Source of the DNA: JAZMZS01 sp045120955
Lineage (GTDB): Bacteria > Bacillota > Clostridia > Oscillospirales > CAG-272
DNA: 64,000 nt
Reading direction: 5' to 3'
Assembly (NCBI GenBank): GCA_045120955.1
Contig: JBGVFH010000085.1
Coordinates: 1 to 64,000, forward strand
The notes under the pieces are model-generated. The model was given only the letters and a program-made list of their open reading frames with translations, did not search any database and was not told the DNA's origin. A program made the position numbers and the translations under genes. Shown piece by piece: positions 1 through 8,225 of this stretch; position 1 is the first letter of the stretch; every line of letters starts with the position of its first letter.

Positions 1-187
1 ATTTGACGACCAGTGCACAGGCGCTAACCCCCGTTACCCCTTGATGAGCGAGATCAAGCAGATGTATCTCAACGCTTACTACGGAAAGCACTTTGAAGAA
101 AAAGATATGCCCGGTATCAAGGATATTGACACCGGTGCAAAGCCCGATGATGTTAAGGTCGTGTACAACAAAGGTAAGAAAGCTTAA
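1..187 (+). CDS. adhE: Bifunctional acetaldehyde-CoA/alcohol dehydrogenase AdhE, C-terminal end (partial)
   Basis: Only the last 61 codons are in the window, in the frame starting at base 2 and stopping at 185-187. The peptide begins FDDQCTGANPRYPLMSEIKQ, which matches the C-terminal signature of the iron-dependent alcohol dehydrogenase half of AdhE, followed by the usual lysine-rich tail. AdhE reduces acetyl-CoA to acetaldehyde and then ethanol with NADH. The next gene starts 19 bases later with no terminator between, so adhE probably heads the hydrogenase operon that follows. This fits the adhE-containing hydS transcription unit known from Ruminococcus albus 7. Confidence 0.85.
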   Translation, partial: FDDQCTGANPRYPLMSEIKQMYLNAYYGKHFEEKDMPGIKDIDTGAKPDDVKVVYNKGKKA

Positions 188-206
188 TTGAAGGGAGAAG
201 ATTAGC

Positions 207-956
207 ATGAAACTTGATAGAGTAATAGCAGTAAGAAATAGCAAAACCATCTACCGTGACGGAGACAAATGCGTTAAGGTCTTTAACAAGGATTATTCAA
301 AATCCGATGTTCTCAATGAAGCGCTCAATCAGGCGAGAATTGAAGAGACGGGTCTTAACATTCCGAAGGTATTGGAAGTAACAATGGTCGAAGGCAAATG
401 GGCTATCGTTTCCGAGTATATCAAGGGAAAGACCTTGGCTCAGCTTATGGAAGAGGATGCTGATAAAAAGAACGAGTATATCGAACTTCTCGTTGATCTT
501 CAGCTCGGAGTTCACAAAAAGACAGCTCCTCTGCTCGGCAAGCTCAAGGATAAGATGAACCGCAAGATCAGTCAGTCAGAGCTTGATGCTACAACACGTT
601 ACGATCTTCACACCCGTCTTGAAGGTATGCCCAAGCACAACAAGGTTTGCCACGGAGACTTTAACCCCTCAAACATTATTATCGCAGATGACGGCACTCC
701 GTACATAATCGACTGGTCCCACGCAACTCAGGGCAATGCTTCTGCCGATGCTGCCAGAACATATCTTTTGTTCTGGCTCAGCGGTGACATAATCGGAGCC
801 AACAAGTATTTGGATCTTTTTTGCAAAAAGAGCAACACCGCAAAGCAGTACGTTCAGAAGTGGATGCCTATCGTTGCCGCATCTCAGTCTGTAAAGGGCA
901 ACGAAAAAGAGCGTGAATTCCTGCTCTCTTGGGTAAGCGTAGTAGATTACGAATAA
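207..956 (+). CDS. APH-fold phosphotransferase / small-molecule or protein kinase
   Basis: A 249-residue kinase of the aminoglycoside-phosphotransferase (APH) fold. HGDFNPSN at residues 149-156 is the Brenner catalytic loop, and IIDW at 167-170 supplies the metal-binding Asp. The N-terminal part has a likely ATP-binding Lys in CVKVF near residue 24. The ATG follows GAAGGGAGAAG. It sits 19 bases after adhE and 18 bases before a ferredoxin-like gene. The position suggests it is the 'serine/threonine kinase' reported in the R. albus hydS unit, opposing the SpoIIE phosphatase encoded three genes on. That role is inference; the fold alone is equally compatible with a small-molecule kinase. Confidence 0.75.
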   Translation: MKLDRVIAVRNSKTIYRDGDKCVKVFNKDYSKSDVLNEALNQARIEETGLNIPKVLEVTMVEGKWAIVSEYIKGKTLAQLMEEDADKKNEYIELLVDLQLGVHKKTAPLLGKLKDKMNRKISQSELDATTRYDLHTRLEGMPKHNKVCHGDFNPSNIIIADDGTPYIIDWSHATQGNASADAARTYLLFWLSGDIIGANKYLDLFCKKSNTAKQYVQKWMPIVAASQSVKGNEKEREFLLSWVSVVDYE

Positions 957-974
957 TATCAGAGGAGAAAAATC

Positions 975-1214
975 ATGAAAATTACAGTATGTATCGGCAG
1001 TTCCTGCCATATCAAAGGTTCACGTCAGGTCGTTGAGCAGCTTCAGTACCTTATCTCCGAGAACAATCTCGGAGATAAGGTGGAGCTGGGCGGCACCTTC
1101 TGCATGGGTAAATGCCAGCAGGGTGTTTGCGTAACTGCAGACGATAAATTCTACTCCGTAACACCTGATACCGTCAACGAGTTCTTTTATGAAAACGTCG
1201 CATCAAAGGTGTAA
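975..1214 (+). CDS. Thioredoxin-like [2Fe-2S] ferredoxin
   Basis: A 79-residue protein related to the C-terminal [2Fe-2S] domain of NuoE/HydC-type subunits. C6, C11, C43 and C47 have the C-x4-C...C-x3-C spacing of thioredoxin-like ferredoxins, and there is an extra C52. RBS AGAGGAG lies just upstream. It is the first of two tandem paralogs placed directly before the sensory hydrogenase. A role as a small electron carrier for the neighbouring hydrogenases is inferred from this position. Confidence 0.8.
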   Translation: MKITVCIGSSCHIKGSRQVVEQLQYLISENNLGDKVELGGTFCMGKCQQGVCVTADDKFYSVTPDTVNEFFYENVASKV

Positions 1215-1220
1215 GTAAAG

Positions 1221-1475
1221 ATGGTAATTCAGGTTTGCGTAGGCTCTTCATGCCATCTCAAGGGCTCTCGTGATATTGTAGAGCTTTTAGAGAAATCCGT
1301 AGCCGATCATCAATTACAGGATGAGATCACACTTGCCGGCAGCTTTTGCATCGGCAAGTGTAACCGTATCGGAGTTACGGTCCAAGTAGATGAGGATATC
1401 CATACGGGTATCACAAAAGAAAACTTTAAAGATTTTTTTTCCGAGAATGTTCTGAGCAAAATTGAAAGGAAGTAA
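1221..1475 (+). CDS. Thioredoxin-like [2Fe-2S] ferredoxin, second paralog
   Basis: An 84-residue paralog of the preceding gene, starting 6 bases after its stop. The four cysteines are at the same positions (C6, C11, C43, C47), the N-terminal VCVGSSCHLKGSR motif is shared, and the C-termini diverge. The tandem arrangement points to local duplication. It lies 5 bases before the HydS-type gene, so translational coupling is likely. It may transfer electrons to or from the hydrogenase domains; the sequence does not show its partner. Confidence 0.8.
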   Translation: MVIQVCVGSSCHLKGSRDIVELLEKSVADHQLQDEITLAGSFCIGKCNRIGVTVQVDEDIHTGITKENFKDFFSENVLSKIERK

Positions 1476-1480
1476 CGTAT

Positions 1481-3157
1481 ATGGCAAATTGTTTGACCCT
1501 AAAAAAATCAAACTGTAAAAACTGCTATAAATGTATTCGTAACTGTCCCGTTAAAGCTATTCGCTTTTCGGGAAATCAGGCACATATTATCGGAAACGAG
1601 TGTATTCTTTGTGGTCAGTGCTTTGTTGTGTGTCCGCAAAATGCAAAAGAAATAGTAGACGAGACCGAAAAGGTAAAGGTCTTGCTCGGAGGGGGAGAAC
1701 CCGTTATAGTAAGTCTTGCCCCTTCCTTTGTTGCCAATTACGACGGTGTAGGCATTGACGCTATGCGAAAGGCTCTGAAAAAGCTGGGCTTTTACGATGT
1801 TGAGGAAACTGCCGTAGGTGCCACCATTGTAAAGACCGAATACGAAAGAATGCTCCGTGAGGATGACAGAGACGTTATCATTTCCTCCTGCTGCCATTCT
1901 GTCAATCTGCTGATACAAAAGCATTATCCGGCGGCGCTCGAATATCTTGCCGATGTTGTGTCTCCGATGCAGGCACACTGCAAGGACATAAAGGGTAGAT
2001 TTCCGAACGCCAAGACCGTTTTTATAGGTCCTTGTGTTGCAAAAAAAGATGAGGCGGAGCATTATGAGGGTATCGTTGATGCGGTTCTCACCTTTGAAGA
2101 GCTTACCAAGTGGTTTGAAGAAGAAAAGATCGAGCTCGAACAGAAAACGGACAGCGACATCCGCTCACGCGCACGTTTGTTCCCGACTACGGGCGGTGTG
2201 CTGAAAACAATGAAGCAGGACGCTGTCGGCTATACATATATGGCTATTGACGGTATAGACAACTGTATTGTGGCGCTCAAGGATATTATTGACGGAAAAA
2301 TTCATAAATGCTTTATTGAAATGTCCGCTTGTGTAGGCAGCTGTGTCGGCGGTCCTGTCATGGAGAAATATCATCATTCCTCCATCAAAAACTATATAAC
2401 CGTGCAAAACTTTGCAGGCAGAGAGGACTTTGAAGTATCACAGCCAAAGGCTTGTGCGCTTAAAAAGAACTTTGAATACATTGAACAGCGTGCTCAGATG
2501 CCGAGTGAAATGGAAATATCCAACGTACTGCGCCAAATGGGCAAATTCAAGCCCTCACAAGAGCTTAATTGCGGCTCCTGCGGATATAATACCTGCCGTG
2601 AAAAGGCGGTTGCCATTTTGCAGGGCAAGGCGGAAATATCCATGTGTCTGCCGTTTCTTAAGGATAAGGCGGAGAGCTTTTCGGATATTATCGTCAACAA
2701 CACTCCGAACGGTCTTATCGTTTTAAATGACAAGCTGGAGGTCCAGCAGATAAATACTGCCGCACGCAAGATAATGAACATCCGCTCTGCCAACGACATA
2801 CTCGGCGATCAGGTAGTCCGCATTCTTGACCCTGCCGTATTTATGAAGGTCAAGGACACAGGTTGTGATGTCAGGGATCAGCGGATGTACCTCGCAGAAT
2901 ACAAGAGGTATGTGGAGCAGACTGTCGTTTATGACAGGGATTCTCGTCTTATCATAGGCATTATGCGTGACGTTACAGACGAGGAGGCAGAGCGTCAAAG
3001 ACGTGAAAGTATAAGCCGTCAGACTATAGAGGTCGCCGATAAGGTAGTAGACAAGCAGATGCGCATAGTTCAGGAGATCGCATCACTTCTCGGTGAAACG
3101 GCTGCCGAGACAAAGATCGCACTCGCAAAATTAAAGGAGTCTATCGCTGATGAATGA
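1481..3157 (+). CDS. hydS: Putative H2-sensing [FeFe] hydrogenase with PAS domain (HydS type)
   Basis: 558 residues. Order of domains: two [4Fe-4S] clusters (C12/15/18/22 and C41/44/47/51), an H-cluster domain at about 70-370, a CGSCGYNTC-type Fe-S domain at about 383-412, a PAS domain at about 418-520 and a helical C-terminus. H-cluster motifs: SSCCH (C137, C138), GPCVAKKDE (C185) and EMSACVGSC (C284, C288). The two Met residues that flank the H-cluster in catalytic hydrogenases are Gly and Ser here, as expected for sensory group C enzymes. The C-terminus couples to the next gene by an 8-base overlap. The probable role is to sense H2 or redox state and signal through the neighbouring phosphatase and kinase. 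This is established only by analogy with R. albus HydS and Thermotoga HydS. Confidence 0.88.
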   Translation: MANCLTLKKSNCKNCYKCIRNCPVKAIRFSGNQAHIIGNECILCGQCFVVCPQNAKEIVDETEKVKVLLGGGEPVIVSLAPSFVANYDGVGIDAMRKALKKLGFYDVEETAVGATIVKTEYERMLREDDRDVIISSCCHSVNLLIQKHYPAALEYLADVVSPMQAHCKDIKGRFPNAKTVFIGPCVAKKDEAEHYEGIVDAVLTFEELTKWFEEEKIELEQKTDSDIRSRARLFPTTGGVLKTMKQDAVGYTYMAIDGIDNCIVALKDIIDGKIHKCFIEMSACVGSCVGGPVMEKYHHSSIKNYITVQNFAGREDFEVSQPKACALKKNFEYIEQRAQMPSEMEISNVLRQMGKFKPSQELNCGSCGYNTCREKAVAILQGKAEISMCLPFLKDKAESFSDIIVNNTPNGLIVLNDKLEVQQINTAARKIMNIRSANDILGDQVVRILDPAVFMKVKDTGCDVRDQRMYLAEYKRYVEQTVVYDRDSRLIIGIMRDVTDEEAERQRRESISRQTIEVADKVVDKQMRIVQEIASLLGETAAETKIALAKLKESIADE

Positions 3158-4322
3158 TTTGTGTGCTGATATAGGATACAAAAGTATAAATCATTACGGG
3201 GAGCAGCTTTGCGGAGACCATGTTGATATAGTAGAGCCGAGCGATGACTCAACTGTCATCGTTCTCTCCGACGGTCTGGGCAGCGGAGTAAAGGCGAGCA
3301 TTCTCTCCACTCTTACCTCAAAAATCATTTCAACGATGATGGCTGAGGGACTGAGCCTTGAGGAATGTGTTTCCACCATCGCCGCGACCCTTCCCGTATG
3401 CTCGGTGCGAGGTGTGGCGTATTCCACGTTTACCATCATTCATCTCAAAAATAATCAGAGTGCCGAGATCATTCAGTATGATAATCCTCAGGTCATCCTT
3501 ATACGTGACAACGTTAACTATGATTACCCGAAAACCGAAATGAATATCGGAGGAAAAAAGATATTCAAATCGGTAATCAAGCTCCGTGAAAATGACATCT
3601 TCGTTGCAATGAGTGATGGCTGCCCCCACGCAGGTATCGGTGCCGGATACAACTTCGGTTGGAAGCGTGAGGATATTATCAGCTTTTTGGAGGCGCTTGC
3701 ATCTGTCGGATACACAGCAAAAACGCTGTCAACGATGCTTGTTGATGAGTGTGACAGGCTGTATAACAGCAAGCCGGGAGACGATGCGACGGCTTGTGTC
3801 GTCAAGATCAGGAAGAGGGAACCGATGAATATACTCTTCGGCCCTCCTTCAAACCGTGACGATGCCGACAGAATGATGTCGTTGTTCTTCTCTAAAGAAG
3901 GGAAGCACATCATTTGCGGCGGAACGACCTCCTCCATTGCGTCGAAATATCTGAGAAAGCCGCTCAAAACAAGTCTGAATTTTGAACGCTCGGATATTCC
4001 GCCGATTGCCGAAATAGAAGGTGTTGACCTTGTGACCGAGGGGGTTATAACGATGAACAGGGTCATAGAATATGCTAAGGATTATCTTGGTGAGAACAAG
4101 TTCTATGAGCATTGGAGCTTCAAAACAGACGGAGCGTCTCTTATCAGCCGCTTGCTGTTTGAGGAAGCAACAGATATCAACTTCTATGTAGGCAGAGCTA
4201 TCAACCCCGCACACCAAAATCCGGATCTGCCGATAAACTTTAATATAAAAATGAATCTGGTGGATGAATTGTCAAAATCCCTCAGAGAAATGGGTAAAAA
4301 AATAAAAGTAAGCTACTTCTAA
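3150..4322 (+). CDS. SpoIIE-family PP2C phosphatase with extra C-terminal domain
   Basis: 390 residues. The first ~225 are a PP2C/SpoIIE phosphatase: SDGLGSG at 40-46, SDGCPHAG near 153 and GDDATACVV near 210 give the metal-binding aspartates. Residues ~228-390 form a further domain that I do not recognise, beginning ILFGPPSNRDD and containing a conserved-looking IICGGTTSSIA. The start overlaps the end of hydS by 8 bases. This tight coupling makes the phosphatase the likely output of the HydS sensor. The target phosphoprotein is not visible here. Confidence 0.85.
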   Translation: MNDLCADIGYKSINHYGEQLCGDHVDIVEPSDDSTVIVLSDGLGSGVKASILSTLTSKIISTMMAEGLSLEECVSTIAATLPVCSVRGVAYSTFTIIHLKNNQSAEIIQYDNPQVILIRDNVNYDYPKTEMNIGGKKIFKSVIKLRENDIFVAMSDGCPHAGIGAGYNFGWKREDIISFLEALASVGYTAKTLSTMLVDECDRLYNSKPGDDATACVVKIRKREPMNILFGPPSNRDDADRMMSLFFSKEGKHIICGGTTSSIASKYLRKPLKTSLNFERSDIPPIAEIEGVDLVTEGVITMNRVIEYAKDYLGENKFYEHWSFKTDGASLISRLLFEEATDINFYVGRAINPAHQNPDLPINFNIKMNLVDELSKSLREMGKKIKVSYF

Positions 4323-4334
4323 GGAGATAATAAT

Positions 4335-5768
4335 ATGGGCGTTAGAAAATTTGATACAAAGGTTCAGCACCTTAAATACAAGGTTTTGAGAGAAGTTGCC
4401 CGTCAGGCTTGGAACGATACCCTCCTTGAAAATATACTTGACATTCCGCAAAAGATAGTTGTCGGAAAAACTCCCACCATGCGCTGTTGCGTTTATAAGG
4501 AAAGAGCAATTCTTTCCGAGCGTGTAAAGCTCGCAATGGGAGGAAATGTCGATAATCCGAATGTGATAGAGGTTATAGACATAGCTTGTGATGAATGTCC
4601 CGCCGCAGGCTATGAGGTGACAGACTCATGCCGCGGATGCCTTGCGCACCGCTGTGAGGATGTCTGCAAAAGAGGAGCCATTTCGTTTGACCAAAACCAT
4701 GTGGCGCATATTGATAAATCCAAGTGTGTTGAATGCGGTCAATGCGCAAAGGTCTGCCCTTATTCCGCCATCGTCAACCACAAGCGTCCGTGTCAAAATG
4801 CCTGCAAGGTAAAGGCTATATCCATCAATGAGGACAATGCCGCTTCTATTGATAACGAAAAGTGCACCGCCTGCGGAGCCTGTGTTTATCAGTGTCCATT
4901 CGGTGCGATCTCGGATAAGTCATATATACTTAATGCCATAGACCTTATAAAGAAAAGCGAGCAGGGCGAAAAATACAAGCTGTATGCGGTAGTGGCTCCG
5001 TCTATTTCCAGTCAGTTTGCATACGCAAAGCTCGGTCAGGTCGTCTCAGGACTGAAAGCCATGGGCTTTCATACCGTTGTCGAGGCTGCGCTCGGTGCGG
5101 ATATGGTCGCTATGAGCGAGGCAAAAGAGCTGACGGAAAAGGGCTTTCTTACAAGTTCGTGCTGTCCGGCGTTCGTTTCCTACATAAAATCGTCCTTTCC
5201 CGATCTTGTGCCGCTTATATCTCATAATCTCTCGCCGATGGCGGAAATCTCAAAGTATATAAAAGAGACAGACCCCCATGCGAAAACCGTATTTATCGGT
5301 CCGTGTACTGCGAAAAAGGCAGAGGCACAGCTTGAGAGGGTGAAGCCGTATGTCGATGCCGTGCTGACTTTTGAGGAATTACAGGCGCTCTTTGACAGCC
5401 GTGATATTGATATCACGGCACTTGAAGAGGATGTGCTTGACAACGCTTCCTACTTCGGCAGAATTTTTGCACGGAGCGGCGGTCTTTCCGATGCTGTGGC
5501 GCAAGCTCTGGCAGAGCAGGGACTAGACAAAGACTTCGTGCTTAAGGCAGTGACCTGCGACGGTATCGAGGAGTGCCGTACGGCTCTTCTTAAAAAGAGG
5601 AAAAACGTACTCGATGCCAACTTTATCGAAGGTATGGCATGTGTCGGCGGTTGTATCGGCGGCGCAGGCTGTCTGACCCATGGCGATAAGAACAAAGCCG
5701 AAGTTGACAAGTACGGAAAGGATGCTCTGGAAAAGACTATAAGTGATGCAATTTCCGTCTTAAAATAA
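4335..5768 (+). CDS. hydA2: Monomeric [FeFe] hydrogenase, group B type (HydA2-like)
   Basis: 477 residues. A Cys-rich N-terminus (C85, C88, C99, C102, C107, C111) and two [4Fe-4S] motifs (C131-C141 and C177-C187, plus C153/C157) precede the H-cluster domain. Catalytic motifs are TSSCCPAF (C276, C277), IGPCTAKK (C324) and EGMACVGGC (C436, C440). Unlike HydS it keeps Met434. It probably makes or uses H2 with ferredoxin. It starts 12 bases after the phosphatase with RBS AAGGAGA and ends just before an intrinsic terminator. In R. albus 7 the gene next to hydS is a ferredoxin-dependent hydrogenase named HydA2; the symbol is by that analogy. Confidence 0.87.
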   Translation: MGVRKFDTKVQHLKYKVLREVARQAWNDTLLENILDIPQKIVVGKTPTMRCCVYKERAILSERVKLAMGGNVDNPNVIEVIDIACDECPAAGYEVTDSCRGCLAHRCEDVCKRGAISFDQNHVAHIDKSKCVECGQCAKVCPYSAIVNHKRPCQNACKVKAISINEDNAASIDNEKCTACGACVYQCPFGAISDKSYILNAIDLIKKSEQGEKYKLYAVVAPSISSQFAYAKLGQVVSGLKAMGFHTVVEAALGADMVAMSEAKELTEKGFLTSSCCPAFVSYIKSSFPDLVPLISHNLSPMAEISKYIKETDPHAKTVFIGPCTAKKAEAQLERVKPYVDAVLTFEELQALFDSRDIDITALEEDVLDNASYFGRIFARSGGLSDAVAQALAEQGLDKDFVLKAVTCDGIEECRTALLKKRKNVLDANFIEGMACVGGCIGGAGCLTHGDKNKAEVDKYGKDALEKTISDAISVLK

Positions 5769-5779
5769 CCTATTCCGCT

Positions 5780-5832
5780 GCCTGCTTTTTACTCTATTGA
5801 TCCTTCCTCGGTAAAAAGCAGGCTATTTTTTG
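5780..5832 (+). terminator. Intrinsic terminator of the hydrogenase operon
   Basis: GCCTGCTTTTTAC at 5780-5792 pairs with GTAAAAAGCAGGC at 5811-5823 and is followed by TATTTTTT. The U-tract runs into the ribosome-binding site of pyk at 5832-5836. Confidence 0.85.
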
Positions 5833-5841
5833 GAGGATTTT

Positions 5842-7254
5842 ATGCGCAAAACAAAAATCGTATGCACTCTCGGCCCCGCAAGTGAGACCGAGGAAATCAT
5901 CACAGGACTCTGCAAAGCGGGAATGAACGTCGTCCGCCTTAATTTCTCGCACGGTACCCATGCCGATCATCAAAAACACATCGATACTGTTAAGAGCGTG
6001 CGTGAAAAATTGGGTCTTCCTATAGCTATAATGCTTGATACCAAAGGTCCCGAATACCGTATAAAGACCTTTGAAAAAGGCAGGATAAACCTCGCGGCAG
6101 GGGATGAGTTCACCTTTACCACGGATGATGTAGCGGGTGACGAAAATAAAGTGTCCGTCAGCTATTCAAAGCTTGTTGATGAGCTCTCTGCGGGAGATAT
6201 GATCTTGCTCAACAACGGTCTGCTTTCCTTTGAGGTAGTAAGCATCGAAGGCAGCAATATCAAGACAAAAGTTATCTGCGGAGGGGAACTGTCCGACCGC
6301 AAGAGCATGAGCTTTCCCGGTAAGGTAATGAAGCAAAAATACCTGTCCGAGCAGGACAAGGCAGACATCGCCTTCGGAGTCAAAAACGGAATAGACTATA
6401 TTGCCTGCTCCTTTGTTTCAAACAAGCAGGATCTGATAGATGTTCATACCTACCTCAAAGAGATAGATGCCGACCATATTGAGCTTATTGCAAAAATAGA
6501 GAACCAGTCAGGCTTTGACAATATTGAGCAGATATGTGAGGCGTGTGACGGTATCATGGTTGCAAGAGGTGATATGGGTGTGGAAATTCCTTTTGAGCAG
6601 CTGCCTGCTATTCAAAAAAAGCTGATAACAAAGTGCAGAATGCTCGGCAAAAGAGTAATAACAGCTACTGAAATGCTCGAGTCGATGATATCAAACCCCA
6701 GACCTACAAGAGCGGAAATATCCGACGTCGCAAACGCAGTGTATGACGGCACGAGTGCCATTATGCTGTCGGGTGAGACGGCGGCAGGCAAATATCCCGT
6801 GCGTGCGGTGGAAACAATGGCAAAGATTGCCGAAACCACCGAGAGCAATATTCATTACAACAAGCGCTTTTACAAGTCAGGCTTTGAGATTCGCAATGCG
6901 GTGGACGCTATATCCCATTCCACCTGCGGTATGGCGATAGATATAGATGCAAAGGCTATAGTAGCTTGTTCGCTTTCGGGTATGACAGCACGAATGGTAT
7001 CACGTTTTCGTTCTCCCGTTCCGATCATCGGTCTTACGACTGATGAAAACACATGGCGCAAGCTCGCTCTTTCATGGGGAGTTATTCCTGCTATGTGCGA
7101 AAAGTTTACCTCTACCGACGTGCTTTTCTATTCTGCGAAGAAGATTGCCGCCGAGCAGCTCTCTCTTAAAAAAGGTGACAAGATCGTCATCACAGGCGGT
7201 GATACGAGCGGAAGATCCGGAACGACCAACCTCATCAAAATCGAAGAAATATGA
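5842..7254 (+). CDS. pyk: Pyruvate kinase
   Basis: 470 residues. Transfers phosphate from phosphoenolpyruvate to ADP in the last step of glycolysis. The N-terminus RKTKIVCTLGPAS and the later motifs IAKIENQSGFDNI, MVARGDMGVEIP and ATEMLESM are family hallmarks. I chose ATG 5842, preceded by GGAGG at 5832-5836; an upstream TTG at 5830 would overlap the RBS. The length matches the short form without the C-terminal PEP-utilizer domain found in Bacillus. Confidence 0.96.
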   Translation: MRKTKIVCTLGPASETEEIITGLCKAGMNVVRLNFSHGTHADHQKHIDTVKSVREKLGLPIAIMLDTKGPEYRIKTFEKGRINLAAGDEFTFTTDDVAGDENKVSVSYSKLVDELSAGDMILLNNGLLSFEVVSIEGSNIKTKVICGGELSDRKSMSFPGKVMKQKYLSEQDKADIAFGVKNGIDYIACSFVSNKQDLIDVHTYLKEIDADHIELIAKIENQSGFDNIEQICEACDGIMVARGDMGVEIPFEQLPAIQKKLITKCRMLGKRVITATEMLESMISNPRPTRAEISDVANAVYDGTSAIMLSGETAAGKYPVRAVETMAKIAETTESNIHYNKRFYKSGFEIRNAVDAISHSTCGMAIDIDAKAIVACSLSGMTARMVSRFRSPVPIIGLTTDENTWRKLALSWGVIPAMCEKFTSTDVLFYSAKKIAAEQLSLKKGDKIVITGGDTSGRSGTTNLIKIEEI

Positions 7255-7494
7255 AAAAAACAGTCTAGCAAAAAATAAACTGCTCTAAATTGTGCGGACA
7301 GCGCCAACAGCTTTTTTGATCTGCTTTTGCGTTTTACGGTGTTCTAACATATGCATTTAAAATACCGACACCGCCTCAATAAAGAAATTATTATATTGCA
7401 AAACTCCCGAAAAGTAGATCTGCCAAAGTATAAATCTCCAACATCTACAGATACTAACATCACGATTTGAATTTAAAGGAGATTTATATATATT
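7255..7494. other. Intergenic region with inverted repeat
   Basis: 240 AT-rich bases between pyk and spoVT. CGGTGT at 7337-7342 pairs with ACACCG at 7368-7373. I see no clear terminator for pyk and no convincing sigma-A promoter. Bacillus spoVT is driven by a forespore sigma factor, which could explain the lack of one, but I could not identify its boxes. Confidence 0.35.
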
Positions 7495-8043
7495 ATGAAA
7501 GCAACGGGAATTGTAAGACGCATTGACGATCTTGGCAGAGTTGTCATTCCGAAGGAGATAAGGCGCACGATGCGCATTCGTGAAGGTGACCCGCTGGAGA
7601 TATACACCGACAGAGAAGGGGAAGTAATATTCAAAAAATACTCACCGATAGGGGAGATTTCCGCATTTGCCGCTCAATATGCGGAGGTTTTGTGGAAGAC
7701 CTGCGGACTTGCGGTAGTAATATGTGACCGTGATGTTGTGATAGCATGTGCCGGCGTGCCGAAGAAAGAGTATCTTGAAAAAAAGATATCCGAGGAGCTG
7801 GAGGATGTGATGAACGGCAGGAGCTTGTTTGTTTCACGGGACGAGGACAAAATAAGCGCCGTGTATGACGCAGGCTCATACCATATAGGATGCGCCATGC
7901 CTATCATAAACGAGGGCGATATAATAGGGTGTGTGGCGGCGCTTCATTCTGCGGACGGCACATCAAAATTATCCGGCGGCGAGATAGAGCAAAAGCTCAT
8001 CAGCACGGCTGCAAGCTTTCTCGGAAAGCAAATGGAAAGTTGA
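7495..8043 (+). CDS. spoVT: Stage V sporulation protein T-like AbrB-family regulator
   Basis: 182 residues. The N-terminal 50 (MKATGIVRRIDDLGRVVIPK) are a SpoVT-AbrB swapped-hairpin DNA-binding domain and residues ~55-178 a GAF-like domain. Length and architecture match SpoVT, a transcriptional regulator of late forespore genes. RBS AAAGGAGA precedes the ATG. It stands alone between pyk and rimM and is followed by a hairpin. It implies sporulation ancestry but does not prove the strain sporulates. Confidence 0.88.
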   Translation: MKATGIVRRIDDLGRVVIPKEIRRTMRIREGDPLEIYTDREGEVIFKKYSPIGEISAFAAQYAEVLWKTCGLAVVICDRDVVIACAGVPKKEYLEKKISEELEDVMNGRSLFVSRDEDKISAVYDAGSYHIGCAMPIINEGDIIGCVAALHSADGTSKLSGGEIEQKLISTAASFLGKQMES

Positions 8044-8061
8044 ATACTGAGTTGCATTTTG

Positions 8062-8096
8062 GGAAGCATCTGCGCATTGTGCGGGATGCTTCCTTT
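8062..8096 (+). terminator. Hairpin after spoVT
   Basis: GGAAGCATC at 8062-8070 pairs with GATGCTTCC at 8085-8093. The U-tract is weak (TTTGCCTTTG), so termination may be partial. Confidence 0.6.
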
Positions 8097-8157
8097 GCCT
8101 TTGCCGACTTTGTCATTTGCCCTATGCTAAAATATAATAATAACTTTTTATTGCGTG

Positions 8158-8186
8158 TTGCAAAAAATGTTATTTTGTGTTACAAT
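8158..8186 (+). promoter_or_regulatory. Sigma-A promoter for rimM-trmD
   Basis: TTGCAA at 8158-8163, a 17-base spacer and TACAAT at 8181-8186, about 40 bases upstream of the rimM start. Confidence 0.7.
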
Positions 8187-8225
8187 AACACAAAGATGAT
8201 ATCTGACACACGGTCAAAGGATGAA

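Noticed and set aside
1508..2062. A 184-codon minus-strand frame opposite hydS
   Set aside because: Antisense to conserved hydrogenase motifs; not supported.
7890..8225. Upstream in-frame extension of rimM
   Set aside because: The extension overlaps spoVT and its hairpin, and the sigma-A promoter at 8158-8186 lies inside it; RimM similarity starts at the chosen ATG.
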